A stretch of 64,000 nucleotides of DNA from Bacillus sp. SORGH_AS_0510 (lineage in GTDB: Bacteria; Bacillota; Bacilli; Bacillales; Cytobacillaceae). Every line of letters begins with the position of its first letter. Within the stretch, counting starts at the first letter, position 1. The DNA lies in assembly GCF_030818775.1 (NCBI RefSeq), contig NZ_JAUTAU010000001.1, positions 640,001 to 704,000 of the forward strand, given 5' to 3'. The position numbers and the translations under genes were made by a program. A model generated the notes under the pieces. That model saw only the letters and a list, made by a program, of their open reading frames with translations. It was not told where the DNA came from and searched no databases. Shown one piece after another: positions 16,458 to 25,318 of this stretch.

Positions 16458-17006
16458 CTAAAATTGTCTAAATTTATCGCTTAGAGCTATTTTATGGGCA
16501 ATAACGTAAATAATTACATAGATAGGGAATGAGTACCAAGGCCCCCAATGTACAGGATGATATACATCAATAAACTGAAAAAATAGTTCACCTATAAAAG
16601 AAGTAACTAACCCATAAATCAGTCCCACTATCCAAGGATTTCTTTTATGAAGGAATTGAATTAAAAACATGATACTTATAGGCATTAGTGAAAAATCATA
16701 TGGGACATAAGAGGGTATTGCAGGTGTAACTGGACGAGTATAATTCCAAAGTGAAAGTTGCACACCAACGCTGTCAAATGTAAGTGAGATAAGTGCGACA
16801 AAGCTACCCGCAAAAAGTAATCGACCAGTGCTATTTCTATTCCTAATAATTAACCAAACAGCCCAAGGGATTATTGTAAAAGTGATGCCTAACCACCATT
16901 GCCATGTAAATAACACTTCATGTTTCCAGGCAATCATTCGATGGTCAAATGCTTTATGATATTCCCAAAAGGTTTTGTGCATTCCTGGTGTTGGTTTCAA
17001 GCTCAA
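16458..17006 (-). CDS. CBO0543 family membrane protein (paralogue 1)
   Basis: This 182-residue protein has about five hydrophobic segments, with the family hallmarks W...YTRPVTPAIPSYVPYDFS (a short loop with conserved proline and aspartate) and YHPVHWGPWYSFPIY near the C-terminus. The function of CBO0543 proteins is unknown; they occur in spore formers. The TTG start is only weakly supported; ATG at codon 9 is an alternative. A second member is at 21687-22265. Confidence 0.8.
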   Translation of the reverse strand: MSLKPTPGMHKTFWEYHKAFDHRMIAWKHEVLFTWQWWLGITFTIIPWAVWLIIRNRNSTGRLLFAGSFVALISLTFDSVGVQLSLWNYTRPVTPAIPSYVPYDFSLMPISIMFLIQFLHKRNPWIVGLIYGLVTSFIGELFFQFIDVYHPVHWGPWYSFPIYVIIYVIAHKIALSDKFRQF

Positions 17007-17263
17007 TACCTACTTTCAATATATTTAGCATATTGGGATTTCTAATCCCCTCTTTAAGTAATAGAAGTATTATTTGTATTTTTTTCATGTATATTCCCAA
17101 AACATATGTTGCGTATTACGATGAAAAGGTGTAATAAAAGCGCAGTTTCTTCTTTAAGTAATGTAGCGGTTAGTGAATAAAGAAATGGTAAAGTGATGTA
17201 AAAAGAGGCAAAAATAAAGGAAATAAAGTTTAATATGTTAAAGTGAAAGTAGGAGATGGTGAT

Positions 17264-17602
17264 ATGTCAGAAGATGAATTATTCTCAAATAAGGCATCTA
17301 ATGTTTATGAGATGTATTCAAAAATACTCGATTTATTGAAAGAAATAGGACCTTTTGAAATTGAGTTTAAAAAGACTTCAATACATCTTTTGAATAAATC
17401 TTCCTTCGGAGGAGTTCATCCAAAAAAGAAATGGTTAGATTTTAATTTAGTAACATACCATCAAATTGAACACGGGAAAATTACTAAAATTGAACAAGTT
17501 TCAAAAAACAGATTTCACAATAACTTTAGATTTTATAGTGAAGACGAACTAAATCAAGAGTTTTTTGTTCTTTTAAAAGAATCATATCAATTAATGAGTT
17601 AG
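17264..17602 (+). CDS. Hypothetical protein, 112 aa
   Basis: The ATG at 17264 is preceded by AGGAGATG. The protein is soluble (MSEDELFSNKASNVYEMYSK, then FEIEFKKTSIHLLNKSSFGG). That second half, with GGVHPKKKWLDFNLV, resembles the small DUF5655-type fold found at the end of various DNA-related proteins, but this is uncertain. Confidence 0.65.
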   Translation: MSEDELFSNKASNVYEMYSKILDLLKEIGPFEIEFKKTSIHLLNKSSFGGVHPKKKWLDFNLVTYHQIEHGKITKIEQVSKNRFHNNFRFYSEDELNQEFFVLLKESYQLMS

Positions 17603-17734
17603 TGAGAGAAAGGATATTTATTACCATCAGTTCAATCATCTTTTCGTATAGAAAAACTTATTAAGAAATATGCACTAGAAAAAATATATATCATATATAG
17701 GTTATATCCCGTTTGAATGCTTGAGGAGGATATT

Positions 17735-18832
17735 ATGAAACCTATGTTACCTAGTGAAAAATATTTCGGTAATTTAGAACTAGTTTATGCATTTTATGGG
17801 GCTATGCCTACAGGTGTTACTGTTTCAGAAACCGGTCGTATTTTCATTTGCTTTCCAAAATGGGGAGACGATGTTAAATTTACGGTGGCGGAAATTGTTG
17901 AGGATAAATTGCAGCCTTATCCTAATTTACAAACCAATTTGGTTAACCCCGAGAATGTCACAATGACTTTCATCAGTGTCCAAAGTGTAGTTGCTGATGG
18001 AAGGGGAACGCTTTGGATATTAGATACAGCGGCACCCAATTTTTCTGAACCTATTAAAGGGGGTGCAAAATTAGTCGCTGTTGATTTAGAAACCAATACA
18101 ATAAGAAAAGTATATACCTTTACAGAAGATGTTGTCCTGCCCACAACTTATCTGAATGATGTCCGTTTTGATTTTCGTGTTGGAAAAGCAGGTTATGCCT
18201 ATATTACGGATTCTTCTTCCAAAGGACCAGGAGCTATTATCGTCGTAGATTTATCAAATGGAAACGCGTTTAGACGGTTAAATGGGGCAAATTCAACTTC
18301 ACCCGATCCCTATTTTTTACCGAAAGTAGAAGGTCAAATTTTAATGAATCGAAACAAAGATGGTTCAACTTCTCCATTTAGATTGGCGTCTGATAGTCTT
18401 GCGATTTCTCCCGATGGAAAGATATTATATTTTGCTCCACTAACCAGTCGTCACTTGTTCTCGATCTCAACAGAAGCCCTGAGAGACAGAACAATACCGG
18501 ACATGGATTTACCTTATCATGTGGAGTATTGGGGAGAAAAAGGTGCGTCTGATGGAATGATCACCGATGCAAAGGGAACAGTTTATGCTGGAGATTATGA
18601 AAACAACAGTATCCGTAAGATATTGCCAACTGGCATAATGGATACTATCGCACATGATCCGAGAATTTTGTGGCCGGATACTTTTTCAATTGGTCCGGAT
18701 CAATATTTGTATGTCATCGTGAACCAATTACATCGACAGCCTAGATTTCATTATGGAAAAGACTTACGACAGAAACCTTATAGTTTACTTCGTATCAAAA
18801 TTGATGAATTTCCTGCTCCGACCTTTTCATAA
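17735..18832 (+). CDS. Yellow/major royal jelly protein-like beta-propeller
   Basis: This 365-residue protein starts at ATG 17735 after GAGGAGG. The fold signature is that of MRJP/Yellow: GRIFICFPKWGDDVKFTVAE, TLWILDTAAPNF, TYLNDVRFDFRVGKAGYAYI, TDSSSKGPGAIIVVDL, and near the end RILWPDTFSIGPDQYLYV plus NQLHRQPRFHYGKD. Insect members include dopachrome-conversion enzymes; bacterial members are sporadic and of unknown role. No signal peptide is seen, so it acts in the cytosol. It is a monocistronic neighbour of the coat gene cluster. Confidence 0.85.
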   Translation: MKPMLPSEKYFGNLELVYAFYGAMPTGVTVSETGRIFICFPKWGDDVKFTVAEIVEDKLQPYPNLQTNLVNPENVTMTFISVQSVVADGRGTLWILDTAAPNFSEPIKGGAKLVAVDLETNTIRKVYTFTEDVVLPTTYLNDVRFDFRVGKAGYAYITDSSSKGPGAIIVVDLSNGNAFRRLNGANSTSPDPYFLPKVEGQILMNRNKDGSTSPFRLASDSLAISPDGKILYFAPLTSRHLFSISTEALRDRTIPDMDLPYHVEYWGEKGASDGMITDAKGTVYAGDYENNSIRKILPTGIMDTIAHDPRILWPDTFSIGPDQYLYVIVNQLHRQPRFHYGKDLRQKPYSLLRIKIDEFPAPTFS

Positions 18833-18906
18833 TATATTGTGTAAAACAAACACGAGTTAGCAATAAGGTTATTTACTTCTGCCAAATAAACTCATAATGG
18901 TTTAAT

Positions 18907-18932
18907 AGGAACAGTTTGTTAAAACTGTTCCT
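18907..18932. terminator. Terminator hairpin between convergent genes
   Basis: AGGAACAGTTT-GTTA-AAACTGTTCCT. It lies between the MRJP-like gene and the yraD-like gene, with an ATTTTTATA tract on the + side. Confidence 0.7.
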
Positions 18933-18940
18933 GGAAATTT

Positions 18941-19246
18941 TTATAATATCGGTAAGTTCAATGCTGTATTGATATTATTTAAATCCAAACTGATCTGTTC
19001 GTTTGTATCCCAAGCATGGTACCATCCTTTTTCTACCATGTATGCGGATATTTGTTCATGCATATCAAGTGCTTCCACTAAATGACGAGTGAGTATTTCT
19101 TTAATTTCCGGTGTTCCTGATTCTGTTACTGCCATGGCATAATTTCTAACTCCACTTTTAGCTGAAATGAGTAGATCCATTGCAACGACTTGATCCGATA
19201 GTCCGTCCATGCCAGTTAAAGTTTCAATGATTGGATTCATGTTCAT
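18941..19246 (-). CDS. yraD: Spore coat protein, CotF-like (YraD-like)
   Basis: This 101-residue protein has the Coat F domain: DQVVAMDLLISAKSGVRNYA, then AVTESGTPEIKEILTRHL and EQISAYMVEKGWYHAWD. It is the last gene of a five-gene minus-strand cluster in which two size classes of coat-like proteins flank a zinc alcohol dehydrogenase. This order is that of B. subtilis yraG-yraF-adhB-yraE-yraD. It is probably expressed in the mother cell during sporulation. Confidence 0.8.
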   Translation of the reverse strand: MNMNPIIETLTGMDGLSDQVVAMDLLISAKSGVRNYAMAVTESGTPEIKEILTRHLVEALDMHEQISAYMVEKGWYHAWDTNEQISLDLNNINTALNLPIL

Positions 19247-19258
19247 TCATCTCCTAAT

Positions 19259-19453
19259 TTACTGCTTAGCGTTGGAAAGGATAGAAGCATATTCTTGTAA
19301 TTGTCTTGTAGATACATCAATGTCTTGCAACATAATATCTTTTAATAGCGGATCTGTAACTAACGCTTTCATCGTTTTGGATTTAGTTAAACAAGTGGTC
19401 TTAAAAGCAGCCATCTCATGGACCTCAAGAACTTCATGTAGGGCGTAGTTCAT
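19259..19453 (-). CDS. yraE: Small coat-like protein (YraE-like), 64 aa
   Basis: MNYALHEVLEVHEMAAFKTT, then CLTKSKTMKALVTDPLLKDI, forms the first helical pair of the CotF fold; the next gene holds the second. It lies 12 bp upstream of the yraD-like gene and just downstream of adhB, so it is clearly in the same operon. It is very similar in plan to the 81-residue protein at the start of the cluster. Confidence 0.8.
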   Translation of the reverse strand: MNYALHEVLEVHEMAAFKTTCLTKSKTMKALVTDPLLKDIMLQDIDVSTRQLQEYASILSNAKQ

Positions 19454-19470
19454 TTTTTATACCTCCTTCC

Positions 19471-20607
19471 TCAAGGTTTCAAAACGACTTTTATACAATT
19501 ATCCATTTTTGTGTCAAAAATCTCATAGCCACGCTTTGCTTCACTAAGTGGAAGCACATGACTTACGACATCTCCTGGATCAATTTTTCCGGTCGTAACT
19601 AATTCAAACATATATGGCATATAGTGGATGACAGGTGCTTGACCGGAGCGGATATTGACGTTGCGGTTCATAATATCTCCAAGAGGGAAACCATTATATC
19701 TGCCGCCGTAAACGCCAGTAACTTGAATTGTCCCGCCTTTACGCACTGCTTGTGAAGCCATGATAAATGCACTTAATGCTCCGCCTTGAAGCTTCATTCC
19801 ACTCGCAAGGAACTCCAGATCAGTCATTTTACCGTCCATACCAACTGCATCAATGACTACATCAGCGCCGCCTTTGGTGATTTCCTTCAGGTAACTTCCT
19901 ACATTCTCATGGTCCTCAAAGTTAACAATTTCTACTTTGTTGGTGCGCTTTGCGTGCTGCAGGCGATAATTAACATAATCAACGGCAATGACTCGCTTTG
20001 CCCCTTTTAACCAACAGAATTTTTGAGCAAAAAGACCAACCGGGCCACAGCCAAGAACAATAACCGTATCTCCATCCTTTACACCTGCATTGTCAACGCT
20101 CCAAAAACCAGTAGTCATCGCATCGGCAATAACCGCTAACTTTTCATCTGGTTCTTCACAAGTCTCTGGAATTTTGAAATGAGTAAAGTTGGCAAATGGC
20201 ACTCTTAAATATTCAGCTTGCCCACCTGGATAGCCACCTGTCGTACCAGAATATCCGAAATAGGCACCCATATCACCATTATCATTTGAATTATCACATT
20301 GGCTTTCCAAATGGTTTTTACAGTATTGGCATTCACCGCATGCTATATTAAAGGGGATAATTACTCGATCCCCCTTTTTTAGCTTAGTCACACCTGGACC
20401 AACTTCTTCGACGATTCCCATTGGTTCATGGCCAATAACATAGTTTTCTTGCAAGTTAGGAATCATGCCATGAATTAAATGTAAATCAGACCCACATATC
20501 GCTGTACTCGTTACTTTAATAATCATGTCATCTGGTTTTTCAATCTTTGGATCTGGAACTTCTTTGACTACAACATTTTTAATTCCTTGATACGTTACTG
20601 CCTTCAT
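19471..20607 (-). CDS. adhB: Zinc-dependent alcohol dehydrogenase (AdhB-like)
   Basis: This 378-residue medium-chain dehydrogenase has all its key residues. The catalytic zinc ligand is C38 in ICGSDLH, with H60/E61 in GHEPMG. The structural-zinc lobe CGECQYCKNHLESQC lies around 90-105 with its four cysteines. The NAD-binding GCGPVGLF is followed by AVDYVNYRLQHAK. It oxidises alcohols or reduces aldehydes; the preferred substrate is not evident (glutathione-independent formaldehyde dehydrogenase-like members are close). It sits inside the coat gene operon, as adhB does in B. subtilis, which suggests a role in the spore. Confidence 0.9.
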   Translation of the reverse strand: MKAVTYQGIKNVVVKEVPDPKIEKPDDMIIKVTSTAICGSDLHLIHGMIPNLQENYVIGHEPMGIVEEVGPGVTKLKKGDRVIIPFNIACGECQYCKNHLESQCDNSNDNGDMGAYFGYSGTTGGYPGGQAEYLRVPFANFTHFKIPETCEEPDEKLAVIADAMTTGFWSVDNAGVKDGDTVIVLGCGPVGLFAQKFCWLKGAKRVIAVDYVNYRLQHAKRTNKVEIVNFEDHENVGSYLKEITKGGADVVIDAVGMDGKMTDLEFLASGMKLQGGALSAFIMASQAVRKGGTIQVTGVYGGRYNGFPLGDIMNRNVNIRSGQAPVIHYMPYMFELVTTGKIDPGDVVSHVLPLSEAKRGYEIFDTKMDNCIKVVLKP

Positions 20608-20625
20608 TGGTTACAGCCTCCAGTG

Positions 20626-20994
20626 TTAGTGTTCATCAGGTGTCCGGTCAAACATACCTTTTCGATTGGTCTCAACAGGGAATAGATTCATTTTGCCAAT
20701 CATCAATGTATTGTTGGCAGAGAGTTGATCTAGTTTATACTGTTCACTTAGTTCATATGGATGGAACCATTTTTTATTAATCATTAGTTCAGTAATTTCT
20801 TGGTGCATGGCAATCCCTTGTAATAATTGGTTACGTAAGACGGTTCTAACATCAGGGGATGCGGATTCCGTTAATGCTACAGCAATATTGCGAACACCTT
20901 CTTTTGCACGAAGGAGTAAATCCATTGCAAATGTGGTATCTGCTAGCTCTGGTACGTGAAGCGAGTTTATAGGGTCTAAATAGTCATTGTTCAA
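20626..20994 (-). CDS. yraF: Spore coat protein, CotF-like (YraF-like)
   Basis: 122 residues: [20 protein letters not shown], then [20 protein letters not shown] and the [15 protein letters not shown] block, which is the CotF core. A C-terminal extension ends in FDRTPDEH. It is 18 bp upstream of adhB and parallels the yraD-like protein at the other end. Confidence 0.85.
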   Translation of the reverse strand: MNNDYLDPINSLHVPELADTTFAMDLLLRAKEGVRNIAVALTESASPDVRTVLRNQLLQGIAMHQEITELMINKKWFHPYELSEQYKLDQLSANNTLMIGKMNLFPVETNRKGMFDRTPDEH

Positions 20995-21010
20995 TGAATT
21001 TGCCTCCTTT

Positions 21011-21256
21011 TCAGTTTACTATTGGTGTTGGCCGGTTTTGAGGAACAGGCGCTTCAAAAGGTGCACGTTGATAAATTGCCTGTAATTCTCCAAGCGCTTG
21101 CATGGATTGTTCGACATCTTTTTGCATTAATGCTCTCAAATCATCATCAAATACCAGTCCTTGCATTAGTTTTGATTTCGCTAAGCAAAGGGTTTTAAAG
21201 TTAATAACTTCATGTAGATCCAATGACTCATGATCGGCTAATTTCTGATTATCCAT
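21011..21256 (-). CDS. yraG: Small coat-like protein (YraG-like), 81 aa
   Basis: First gene of the cluster, with a strong AAGGAGGG. It contains [20 protein letters not shown], the N-terminal CotF helical pair, as in the yraE-like protein. A Pro-rich tail follows ([16 protein letters not shown]). The operon promoter should lie in the 60 bp upstream; I cannot define it as a sigma-E or sigma-K site by eye. Confidence 0.8.
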   Translation of the reverse strand: MDNQKLADHESLDLHEVINFKTLCLAKSKLMQGLVFDDDLRALMQKDVEQSMQALGELQAIYQRAPFEAPVPQNRPTPIVN

Positions 21257-21686
21257 TTTTAATTACCCTCCTTATTCGTTAATGGAATCAATTGTATTGT
21301 TCCAAAAATCGGAGTAAACATTCTTTAATGTTTTTTAAGATAGATAATTATCCATAATGTTCGGAACATTCATAAATTGAAGGGGATTCATTTATTGTGA
21401 TGGATGAGGATGATTGTTGGATGTCTTTTTTCTTGTAACTATGAAAATGTTCAAGGATTAACGCTTTTTTTGTTGAACTTATAGTCCATAGATTGATGAT
21501 AGAAGAGTGTTTGAAACTTGTTTCGGAAAATGGAGTAGCTTAGAAGCTTTTGAAAAATAATAAAGAAAAGTATGTTAATAGTGACTTTCTGTACTTCAAA
21601 CTATGCTTTCTTGAGTTCGGTTATTAGAAAGACCTTAATCGGACTGATAAATGTGGAAAAAGCACCCATATTTTATGAGTACTTTA
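21257..21686. other. Intergenic, nothing recognised
   Basis: 430 bp with stops in all frames and no repeat from the families seen elsewhere. The right half probably holds the yraG promoter and the CBO0543 gene's transcript end. Confidence 0.5.
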
Positions 21687-22265
21687 CTATTGTCTATTCT
21701 GAGCTGAGAATGTAGGTTTATGTAATTTATGAAATAACCAAGTTATAAACTTTGCTATTAAAAGTACAAATACGTATCCAAAAAATAAGTGAAAATAATT
21801 AATTTCACCGTACATTCTAAAAAGACCAGTACTTACTAAAATAGGCTTTAAAATAAATGCAAATATAGCAGCAGTTATTATAGCGTATAGGTAATAATTT
21901 TTATGATTATTTAATGTCCATTGGTAAATGAGCATGAAAGCCACAGGGACCATGGAAGTGTCCAATGAGATGCTTGGCAGTGCAGGGATAACCTGATAAG
22001 GGTAATGCCAATACCCTCGATTTATACCGTATAGATCAATAAATGTAAAAAAAACATGAACGTTATATCCATAGAAACCAATTAGAAATACTTTACTTCG
22101 GTCAATTTTAAGATAAAGAATAACCAATGGGACTAAAAGAATAGCGATTAAAACCCAAAACTGCCACGTAGAAGGGTTAGAATAGTCTGCCCAATAATTA
22201 ATTAAAGAATCGGTATTCTCTTTTCTACCGTATAGAATCTTGTCAAATTCATCTAAGCGTTCCAT
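21687..22265 (-). CDS. CBO0543 family membrane protein (paralogue 2)
   Basis: This 192-residue protein starts at ATG 22265 with GGGAGGAAG, which excludes the longer frame. The N-terminus is soluble (MERLDEFDKILYGRKENTDS), followed by about five spans. The loop HYPYQVIPALPSISLDTSMV matches the family loop of paralogue 1. Function unknown. Confidence 0.8.
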   Translation of the reverse strand: MERLDEFDKILYGRKENTDSLINYWADYSNPSTWQFWVLIAILLVPLVILYLKIDRSKVFLIGFYGYNVHVFFTFIDLYGINRGYWHYPYQVIPALPSISLDTSMVPVAFMLIYQWTLNNHKNYYLYAIITAAIFAFILKPILVSTGLFRMYGEINYFHLFFGYVFVLLIAKFITWLFHKLHKPTFSAQNRQ

Positions 22266-22447
22266 TAAACTTCCTCCCAAATGTAAGCCAATTATATAGT
22301 TAGAATAACCTAATATATTGGGTTTATTAGTTATTAAATAAAGAAGATAATTATTTCGCATTTCGATGATATTGTGAAGAAATGTCCTTAAGGGGCAGGT
22401 AAGTTGAAGTAGAAAGAGAAAAAAGACATTCCTTTGGAATGCCCTTA

Positions 22448-22882
22448 CTAACAGATATTTTCTTTCATAGTAATGTCTCTCACGACATCTTCTAAAGTAA
22501 CATTTCTTAAGACTTTCTCCATTGCTAATTGTGCTGCTGTGAATAATGGTTCAATTGTATTTTGGATGTTCCTACCTACGGGACAATCAGGATGTGGACT
22601 TTCATGTATGCTAAACAACTCTTTCTCCTGGACAACATTCACTGCCTTGTATACGTCAAAGAGAGTGATACAAGATAATTCCTTTGCGAGTTTAGCACCT
22701 GCAATTCCTGGATGTACCTCTATCAAACCAGCTTTTTTTAGCATTCCCATTAGTTTTCTTATAACCGCTGGGTTCGTGTTAACACTCGTAGCTAAAAATT
22801 CAGAAGATGTTACTCCCTCATTATTTAATTCAATTAGAGTCAATATATGAATTCCTACTGCAAATCGGCTGCTGATGGACAT
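22448..22882 (-). CDS. Rrf2-family transcriptional regulator (YwnA-like)
   Basis: This 144-residue protein opens with the winged helix of Rrf2 regulators: SSRFAVGIHILTLIELNNEG, then the recognition helix TNPAVIRKLMGMLKKAGLIE. The dimer helix and the HPDCPVGRNIQ segment follow. There is one cysteine (C-P-V-G) rather than a three-cysteine Fe-S cluster, so it is probably a YwnA-like regulator without a cluster. It is divergent from the oxidoreductase gene, and inverted repeats lie between them, so autoregulation and control of that gene are likely. Confidence 0.85.
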   Translation of the reverse strand: MSISSRFAVGIHILTLIELNNEGVTSSEFLATSVNTNPAVIRKLMGMLKKAGLIEVHPGIAGAKLAKELSCITLFDVYKAVNVVQEKELFSIHESPHPDCPVGRNIQNTIEPLFTAAQLAMEKVLRNVTLEDVVRDITMKENIC

Positions 22883-22935
22883 GTTCAGTCACCACCCCTA
22901 TAAACTAATCCTTATATTATTTTATTCCCTCATCA

Positions 22936-22954
22936 TGTAATTGTTTTGATTACA
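22936..22954. promoter_or_regulatory. Operator-like inverted repeat TGTAAT-N7-ATTACA
   Basis: A dyad just upstream of the Rrf2 gene, with half-sites TGTAAT and ATTACA. It shares the TGTAA core with the two sites at the oxidoreductase promoter and is probably the regulator's own operator. Confidence 0.6.
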
Positions 22955-23003
22955 AGCTTATTATACCAAAATACGAAAAAAATAATATAAATTCTTTCAC
23001 CTG

Positions 23004-23045
23004 TTGACAAATTGATTACATGTAACTAAAATGAATACATGTAAT
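23004..23045 (+). promoter_or_regulatory. Sigma-A promoter overlapped by twin TACATGTA operators
   Basis: The -35 is TTGACA (23004-23009), the spacer is 17 bp and the -10 is TAAAAT (23027-23032). A perfect TTACATGTAA dyad lies in the spacer. A second ATACATGTAAT dyad lies just after the -10, 19 bp centre to centre. Binding there would block polymerase, so repression by the divergent Rrf2 regulator is expected. Confidence 0.8.
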
Positions 23046-23084
23046 TCATATTGTTACAGAACAAATTTGACTGGGGGAATTTTA

Positions 23085-23957
23085 ATGAAAATTTTAGTAA
23101 CTGGAGCAACTGGAAAATTAGGTTCCAAGGTTGTAGATTCATTATTGAAATCAGTACCTGCAAGTAATTTGGTGGTGAGTGTCCGAAATCCAGAGAAAGC
23201 AGAAGGACTTCGTAATCGTGGAGTGGAAGTTCGTCAAGGTGATTTTGACCGTCCAGAAACATTAGATAATGCTTTGAAAGGGATTGACCGATTATTAATT
23301 ATTTCTGCCGATGGTGACAATGAAACAAGAATCAAACAACATGCTAATGCTGTCAAAGCAGCTGAACGTGCAGGGGTAAAATTTATTGCTTACACAAGTT
23401 TAGCCAATGCAACCGAAAGCAAAAATTTAATGTCTCCACCTCATTTTGCGACAGAAGCAGCCATCATTAAAACGGGTATCCCTTATTCTTTCTTACGTAA
23501 CAATTGGTATTTGGAAAACGAAATTGGAAGTATTCAAGGCGCTATTTCAGGAGCTCCATGGGTGACTTCTGCTGGAGAAGGTAAAGTAGGTTGGGCACTG
23601 CAACAAGATTACGCAGATGCTGCAGCAGCAGTACTTGTTGGAAACGGTCACGAAAATACAGTTTATGAACTTTCTGGTCCTCTTTTAACTCAAGAAGAAT
23701 TAGCATCTACTCTAGGTAATATATTGGGTAAAGAAATACCTGTACAACAAGTTAGTGACGAAAAATATGCAGAAATCATGAAAGGTTTAGGTTTGCCTGA
23801 TTTTGTGATTCCGATTGTAGTAGGAATTCAAGAAAGCATTCGCAACGGTTCACTTGAAGTTGAAAGCAGTGATTTTGAGAAAGTTCTTGGTCGTCCAGTT
23901 ACTCCAATTAATGAAGCACTCAATCAAATTGTTAATGAAATTTCAAAAACAAAATAA
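23085..23957 (+). CDS. NAD(P)-binding oxidoreductase, NmrA/atypical SDR type
   Basis: This 290-residue protein starts at ATG 23085 (MKILVTGATGKLGSKVVDSL), with GGGGG upstream. It has the GxxGxxG Rossmann motif (TGATGKLG), DRPETLDNALKGIDRLLIIS, then FIAYTSLANA and PYSFLRNNWYLENE. This is the pattern of the NmrA/quinone oxidoreductase-2 group, which uses NAD(P)H on quinones or senses redox state. The divergent Rrf2 regulator suggests a response to electrophiles or oxidants. Confidence 0.85.
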   Translation: MKILVTGATGKLGSKVVDSLLKSVPASNLVVSVRNPEKAEGLRNRGVEVRQGDFDRPETLDNALKGIDRLLIISADGDNETRIKQHANAVKAAERAGVKFIAYTSLANATESKNLMSPPHFATEAAIIKTGIPYSFLRNNWYLENEIGSIQGAISGAPWVTSAGEGKVGWALQQDYADAAAAVLVGNGHENTVYELSGPLLTQEELASTLGNILGKEIPVQQVSDEKYAEIMKGLGLPDFVIPIVVGIQESIRNGSLEVESSDFEKVLGRPVTPINEALNQIVNEISKTK

Positions 23958-23971
23958 AATTTACTTGAAAG

Positions 23972-23996
23972 AACCGACATAAAGTCGGTTTTTTTG
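23972..23996 (+). terminator. Intrinsic terminator
   Basis: AACCGAC-ATAAA-GTCGGTT followed by a T-run, directly after the oxidoreductase. Confidence 0.9.
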
Positions 23997-24234
23997 CAAG
24001 AATGTTTTTTGGATCGGGAATGAGGATTGCAATGTAAATTTAATGTTTTTGCTCGATGGTTTTCAGGAAAATTTTTGCGAATTCTCTAACTAGAGAAGTT
24101 TTCATTTTTGACAGGGTATTGTCTGGCAGGATGATAATAAAAGAAGATAGAAATATATATAAAGTACTCGCAACGTGTGCTATTCATCCATTAAAAATAG
24201 GAAACAACTCATAAATCTTTAAGGAGGTATTGTA

Positions 24235-24684
24235 ATGAACCAACACAAAGTTATAATAGCTCAGTATCATTCTACATATGCTGAACAGACAGTGGAAATG
24301 TGGCGAGATAGTAAGGAACGGGCTATTGGTCAGAAAGAAATCCATAGCTTTGAAAATCATATTTATTTTTTAAATCATATATTAACTGAGCAGTATCAAA
24401 TAGATTTAGCTTTAATTGATGACAAAGTCGTTGGGATGATTGCCTATAATGAAAAGGAGATAAGCCAACTTTATATTCATATTGATTATCAAAGATTTGG
24501 TATAGGGCAAACATTACTTGACAATGCAAAAGAAAAATCAAGTGGGAGATTAACATTATATACATTTGAAATAAATGAAAACGCACAACGATTTTATGAA
24601 AAGAATGGATTTAAAATTATTGGTAGAGGATACGAAAATGAAGAAAATCTACCTGATATTCAATATGAGTGGATATCCAAATAA
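24235..24684 (+). CDS. GNAT N-acetyltransferase
   Basis: This 149-residue protein follows AAGGAGG. ISQLYIHIDYQRFGIGQTLL is the beta4-loop-alpha3 acetyl-CoA site (R/QxxGxG/A), and TFEINENAQRFYEKNGFKI is the C-terminal part. Substrate unknown. Single gene. Confidence 0.85.
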   Translation: MNQHKVIIAQYHSTYAEQTVEMWRDSKERAIGQKEIHSFENHIYFLNHILTEQYQIDLALIDDKVVGMIAYNEKEISQLYIHIDYQRFGIGQTLLDNAKEKSSGRLTLYTFEINENAQRFYEKNGFKIIGRGYENEENLPDIQYEWISK

Positions 24685-24876
24685 ATAATGGAATGATAAA
24701 TGGTATTGCACTATTCTATTAACTCTGTTGGTGGATCCTCAATCTGCCTGATTGATTTCTTCTATACATAAAGTATTGTGGCGAGTGGCATTGAACAAAA
24801 CTAAATTGTTACATAGAATTTCTTTGTATATATGGTATAATTCGTTTATAAAATTATGAAAAGTGGGTGAGGTGGA

Positions 24877-25191
24877 ATGATTAAGAGGAAGTTCTTGTTC
24901 TTGTTCTATTTATGTTTAATAGCTACCCTTCTAGTTCTACTGTCACCATTTTTCAGCAAAAGTTCTGTAAGCAATTCTGAAGAACTGAAACATGCTGCAT
25001 TTGGTTTGCCGTTTCCTTTTGTAAATCAAGACCTATCTAGCTTTGACCCACCATTCCCTTATGTTATGTCAATGTCTTCTCCCTGGGAAAATCCCATATC
25101 AATCAATCTGTTATCCTTAATTGCCTCTTTGTTTGTTGTCAATCTGCCAATTTATTTTACTTACTATCTATTTTCATTACTCAGGAAGTAA
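24877..25191 (+). CDS. Small membrane protein, 104 aa
   Basis: A hydrophobic N-terminus (FLFLFYLCLIATLLVLLSPFF) and C-terminus (LSLIASLFVVNLPIYFTYYL) flank an exposed Pro/Phe-rich loop with GLPFPFVNQDLSSFDPPFPY. GGGTGAGGTGG precedes the start. Proteins of similar plan (short, exposed loop between or after hydrophobic ends) occur at 37522 and 50863. No family recognised. Confidence 0.6.
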   Translation: MIKRKFLFLFYLCLIATLLVLLSPFFSKSSVSNSEELKHAAFGLPFPFVNQDLSSFDPPFPYVMSMSSPWENPISINLLSLIASLFVVNLPIYFTYYLFSLLRK

Positions 25192-25318
25192 TTATTTCAT
25201 AGATCCCAATTGGTTTGTTGAATAAGGATATTTTCTGTTTTAAGCGAATTAGAATTTCAAACAAACCTTACACTAAATACAGGTATTGAAAATAGCAGGA
25301 ATATAGGAGGTATGAGAT

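Noticed and set aside
19786..20010. A 74-codon + strand frame inside adhB
   Set aside because: Antisense shadow of a well-conserved enzyme.
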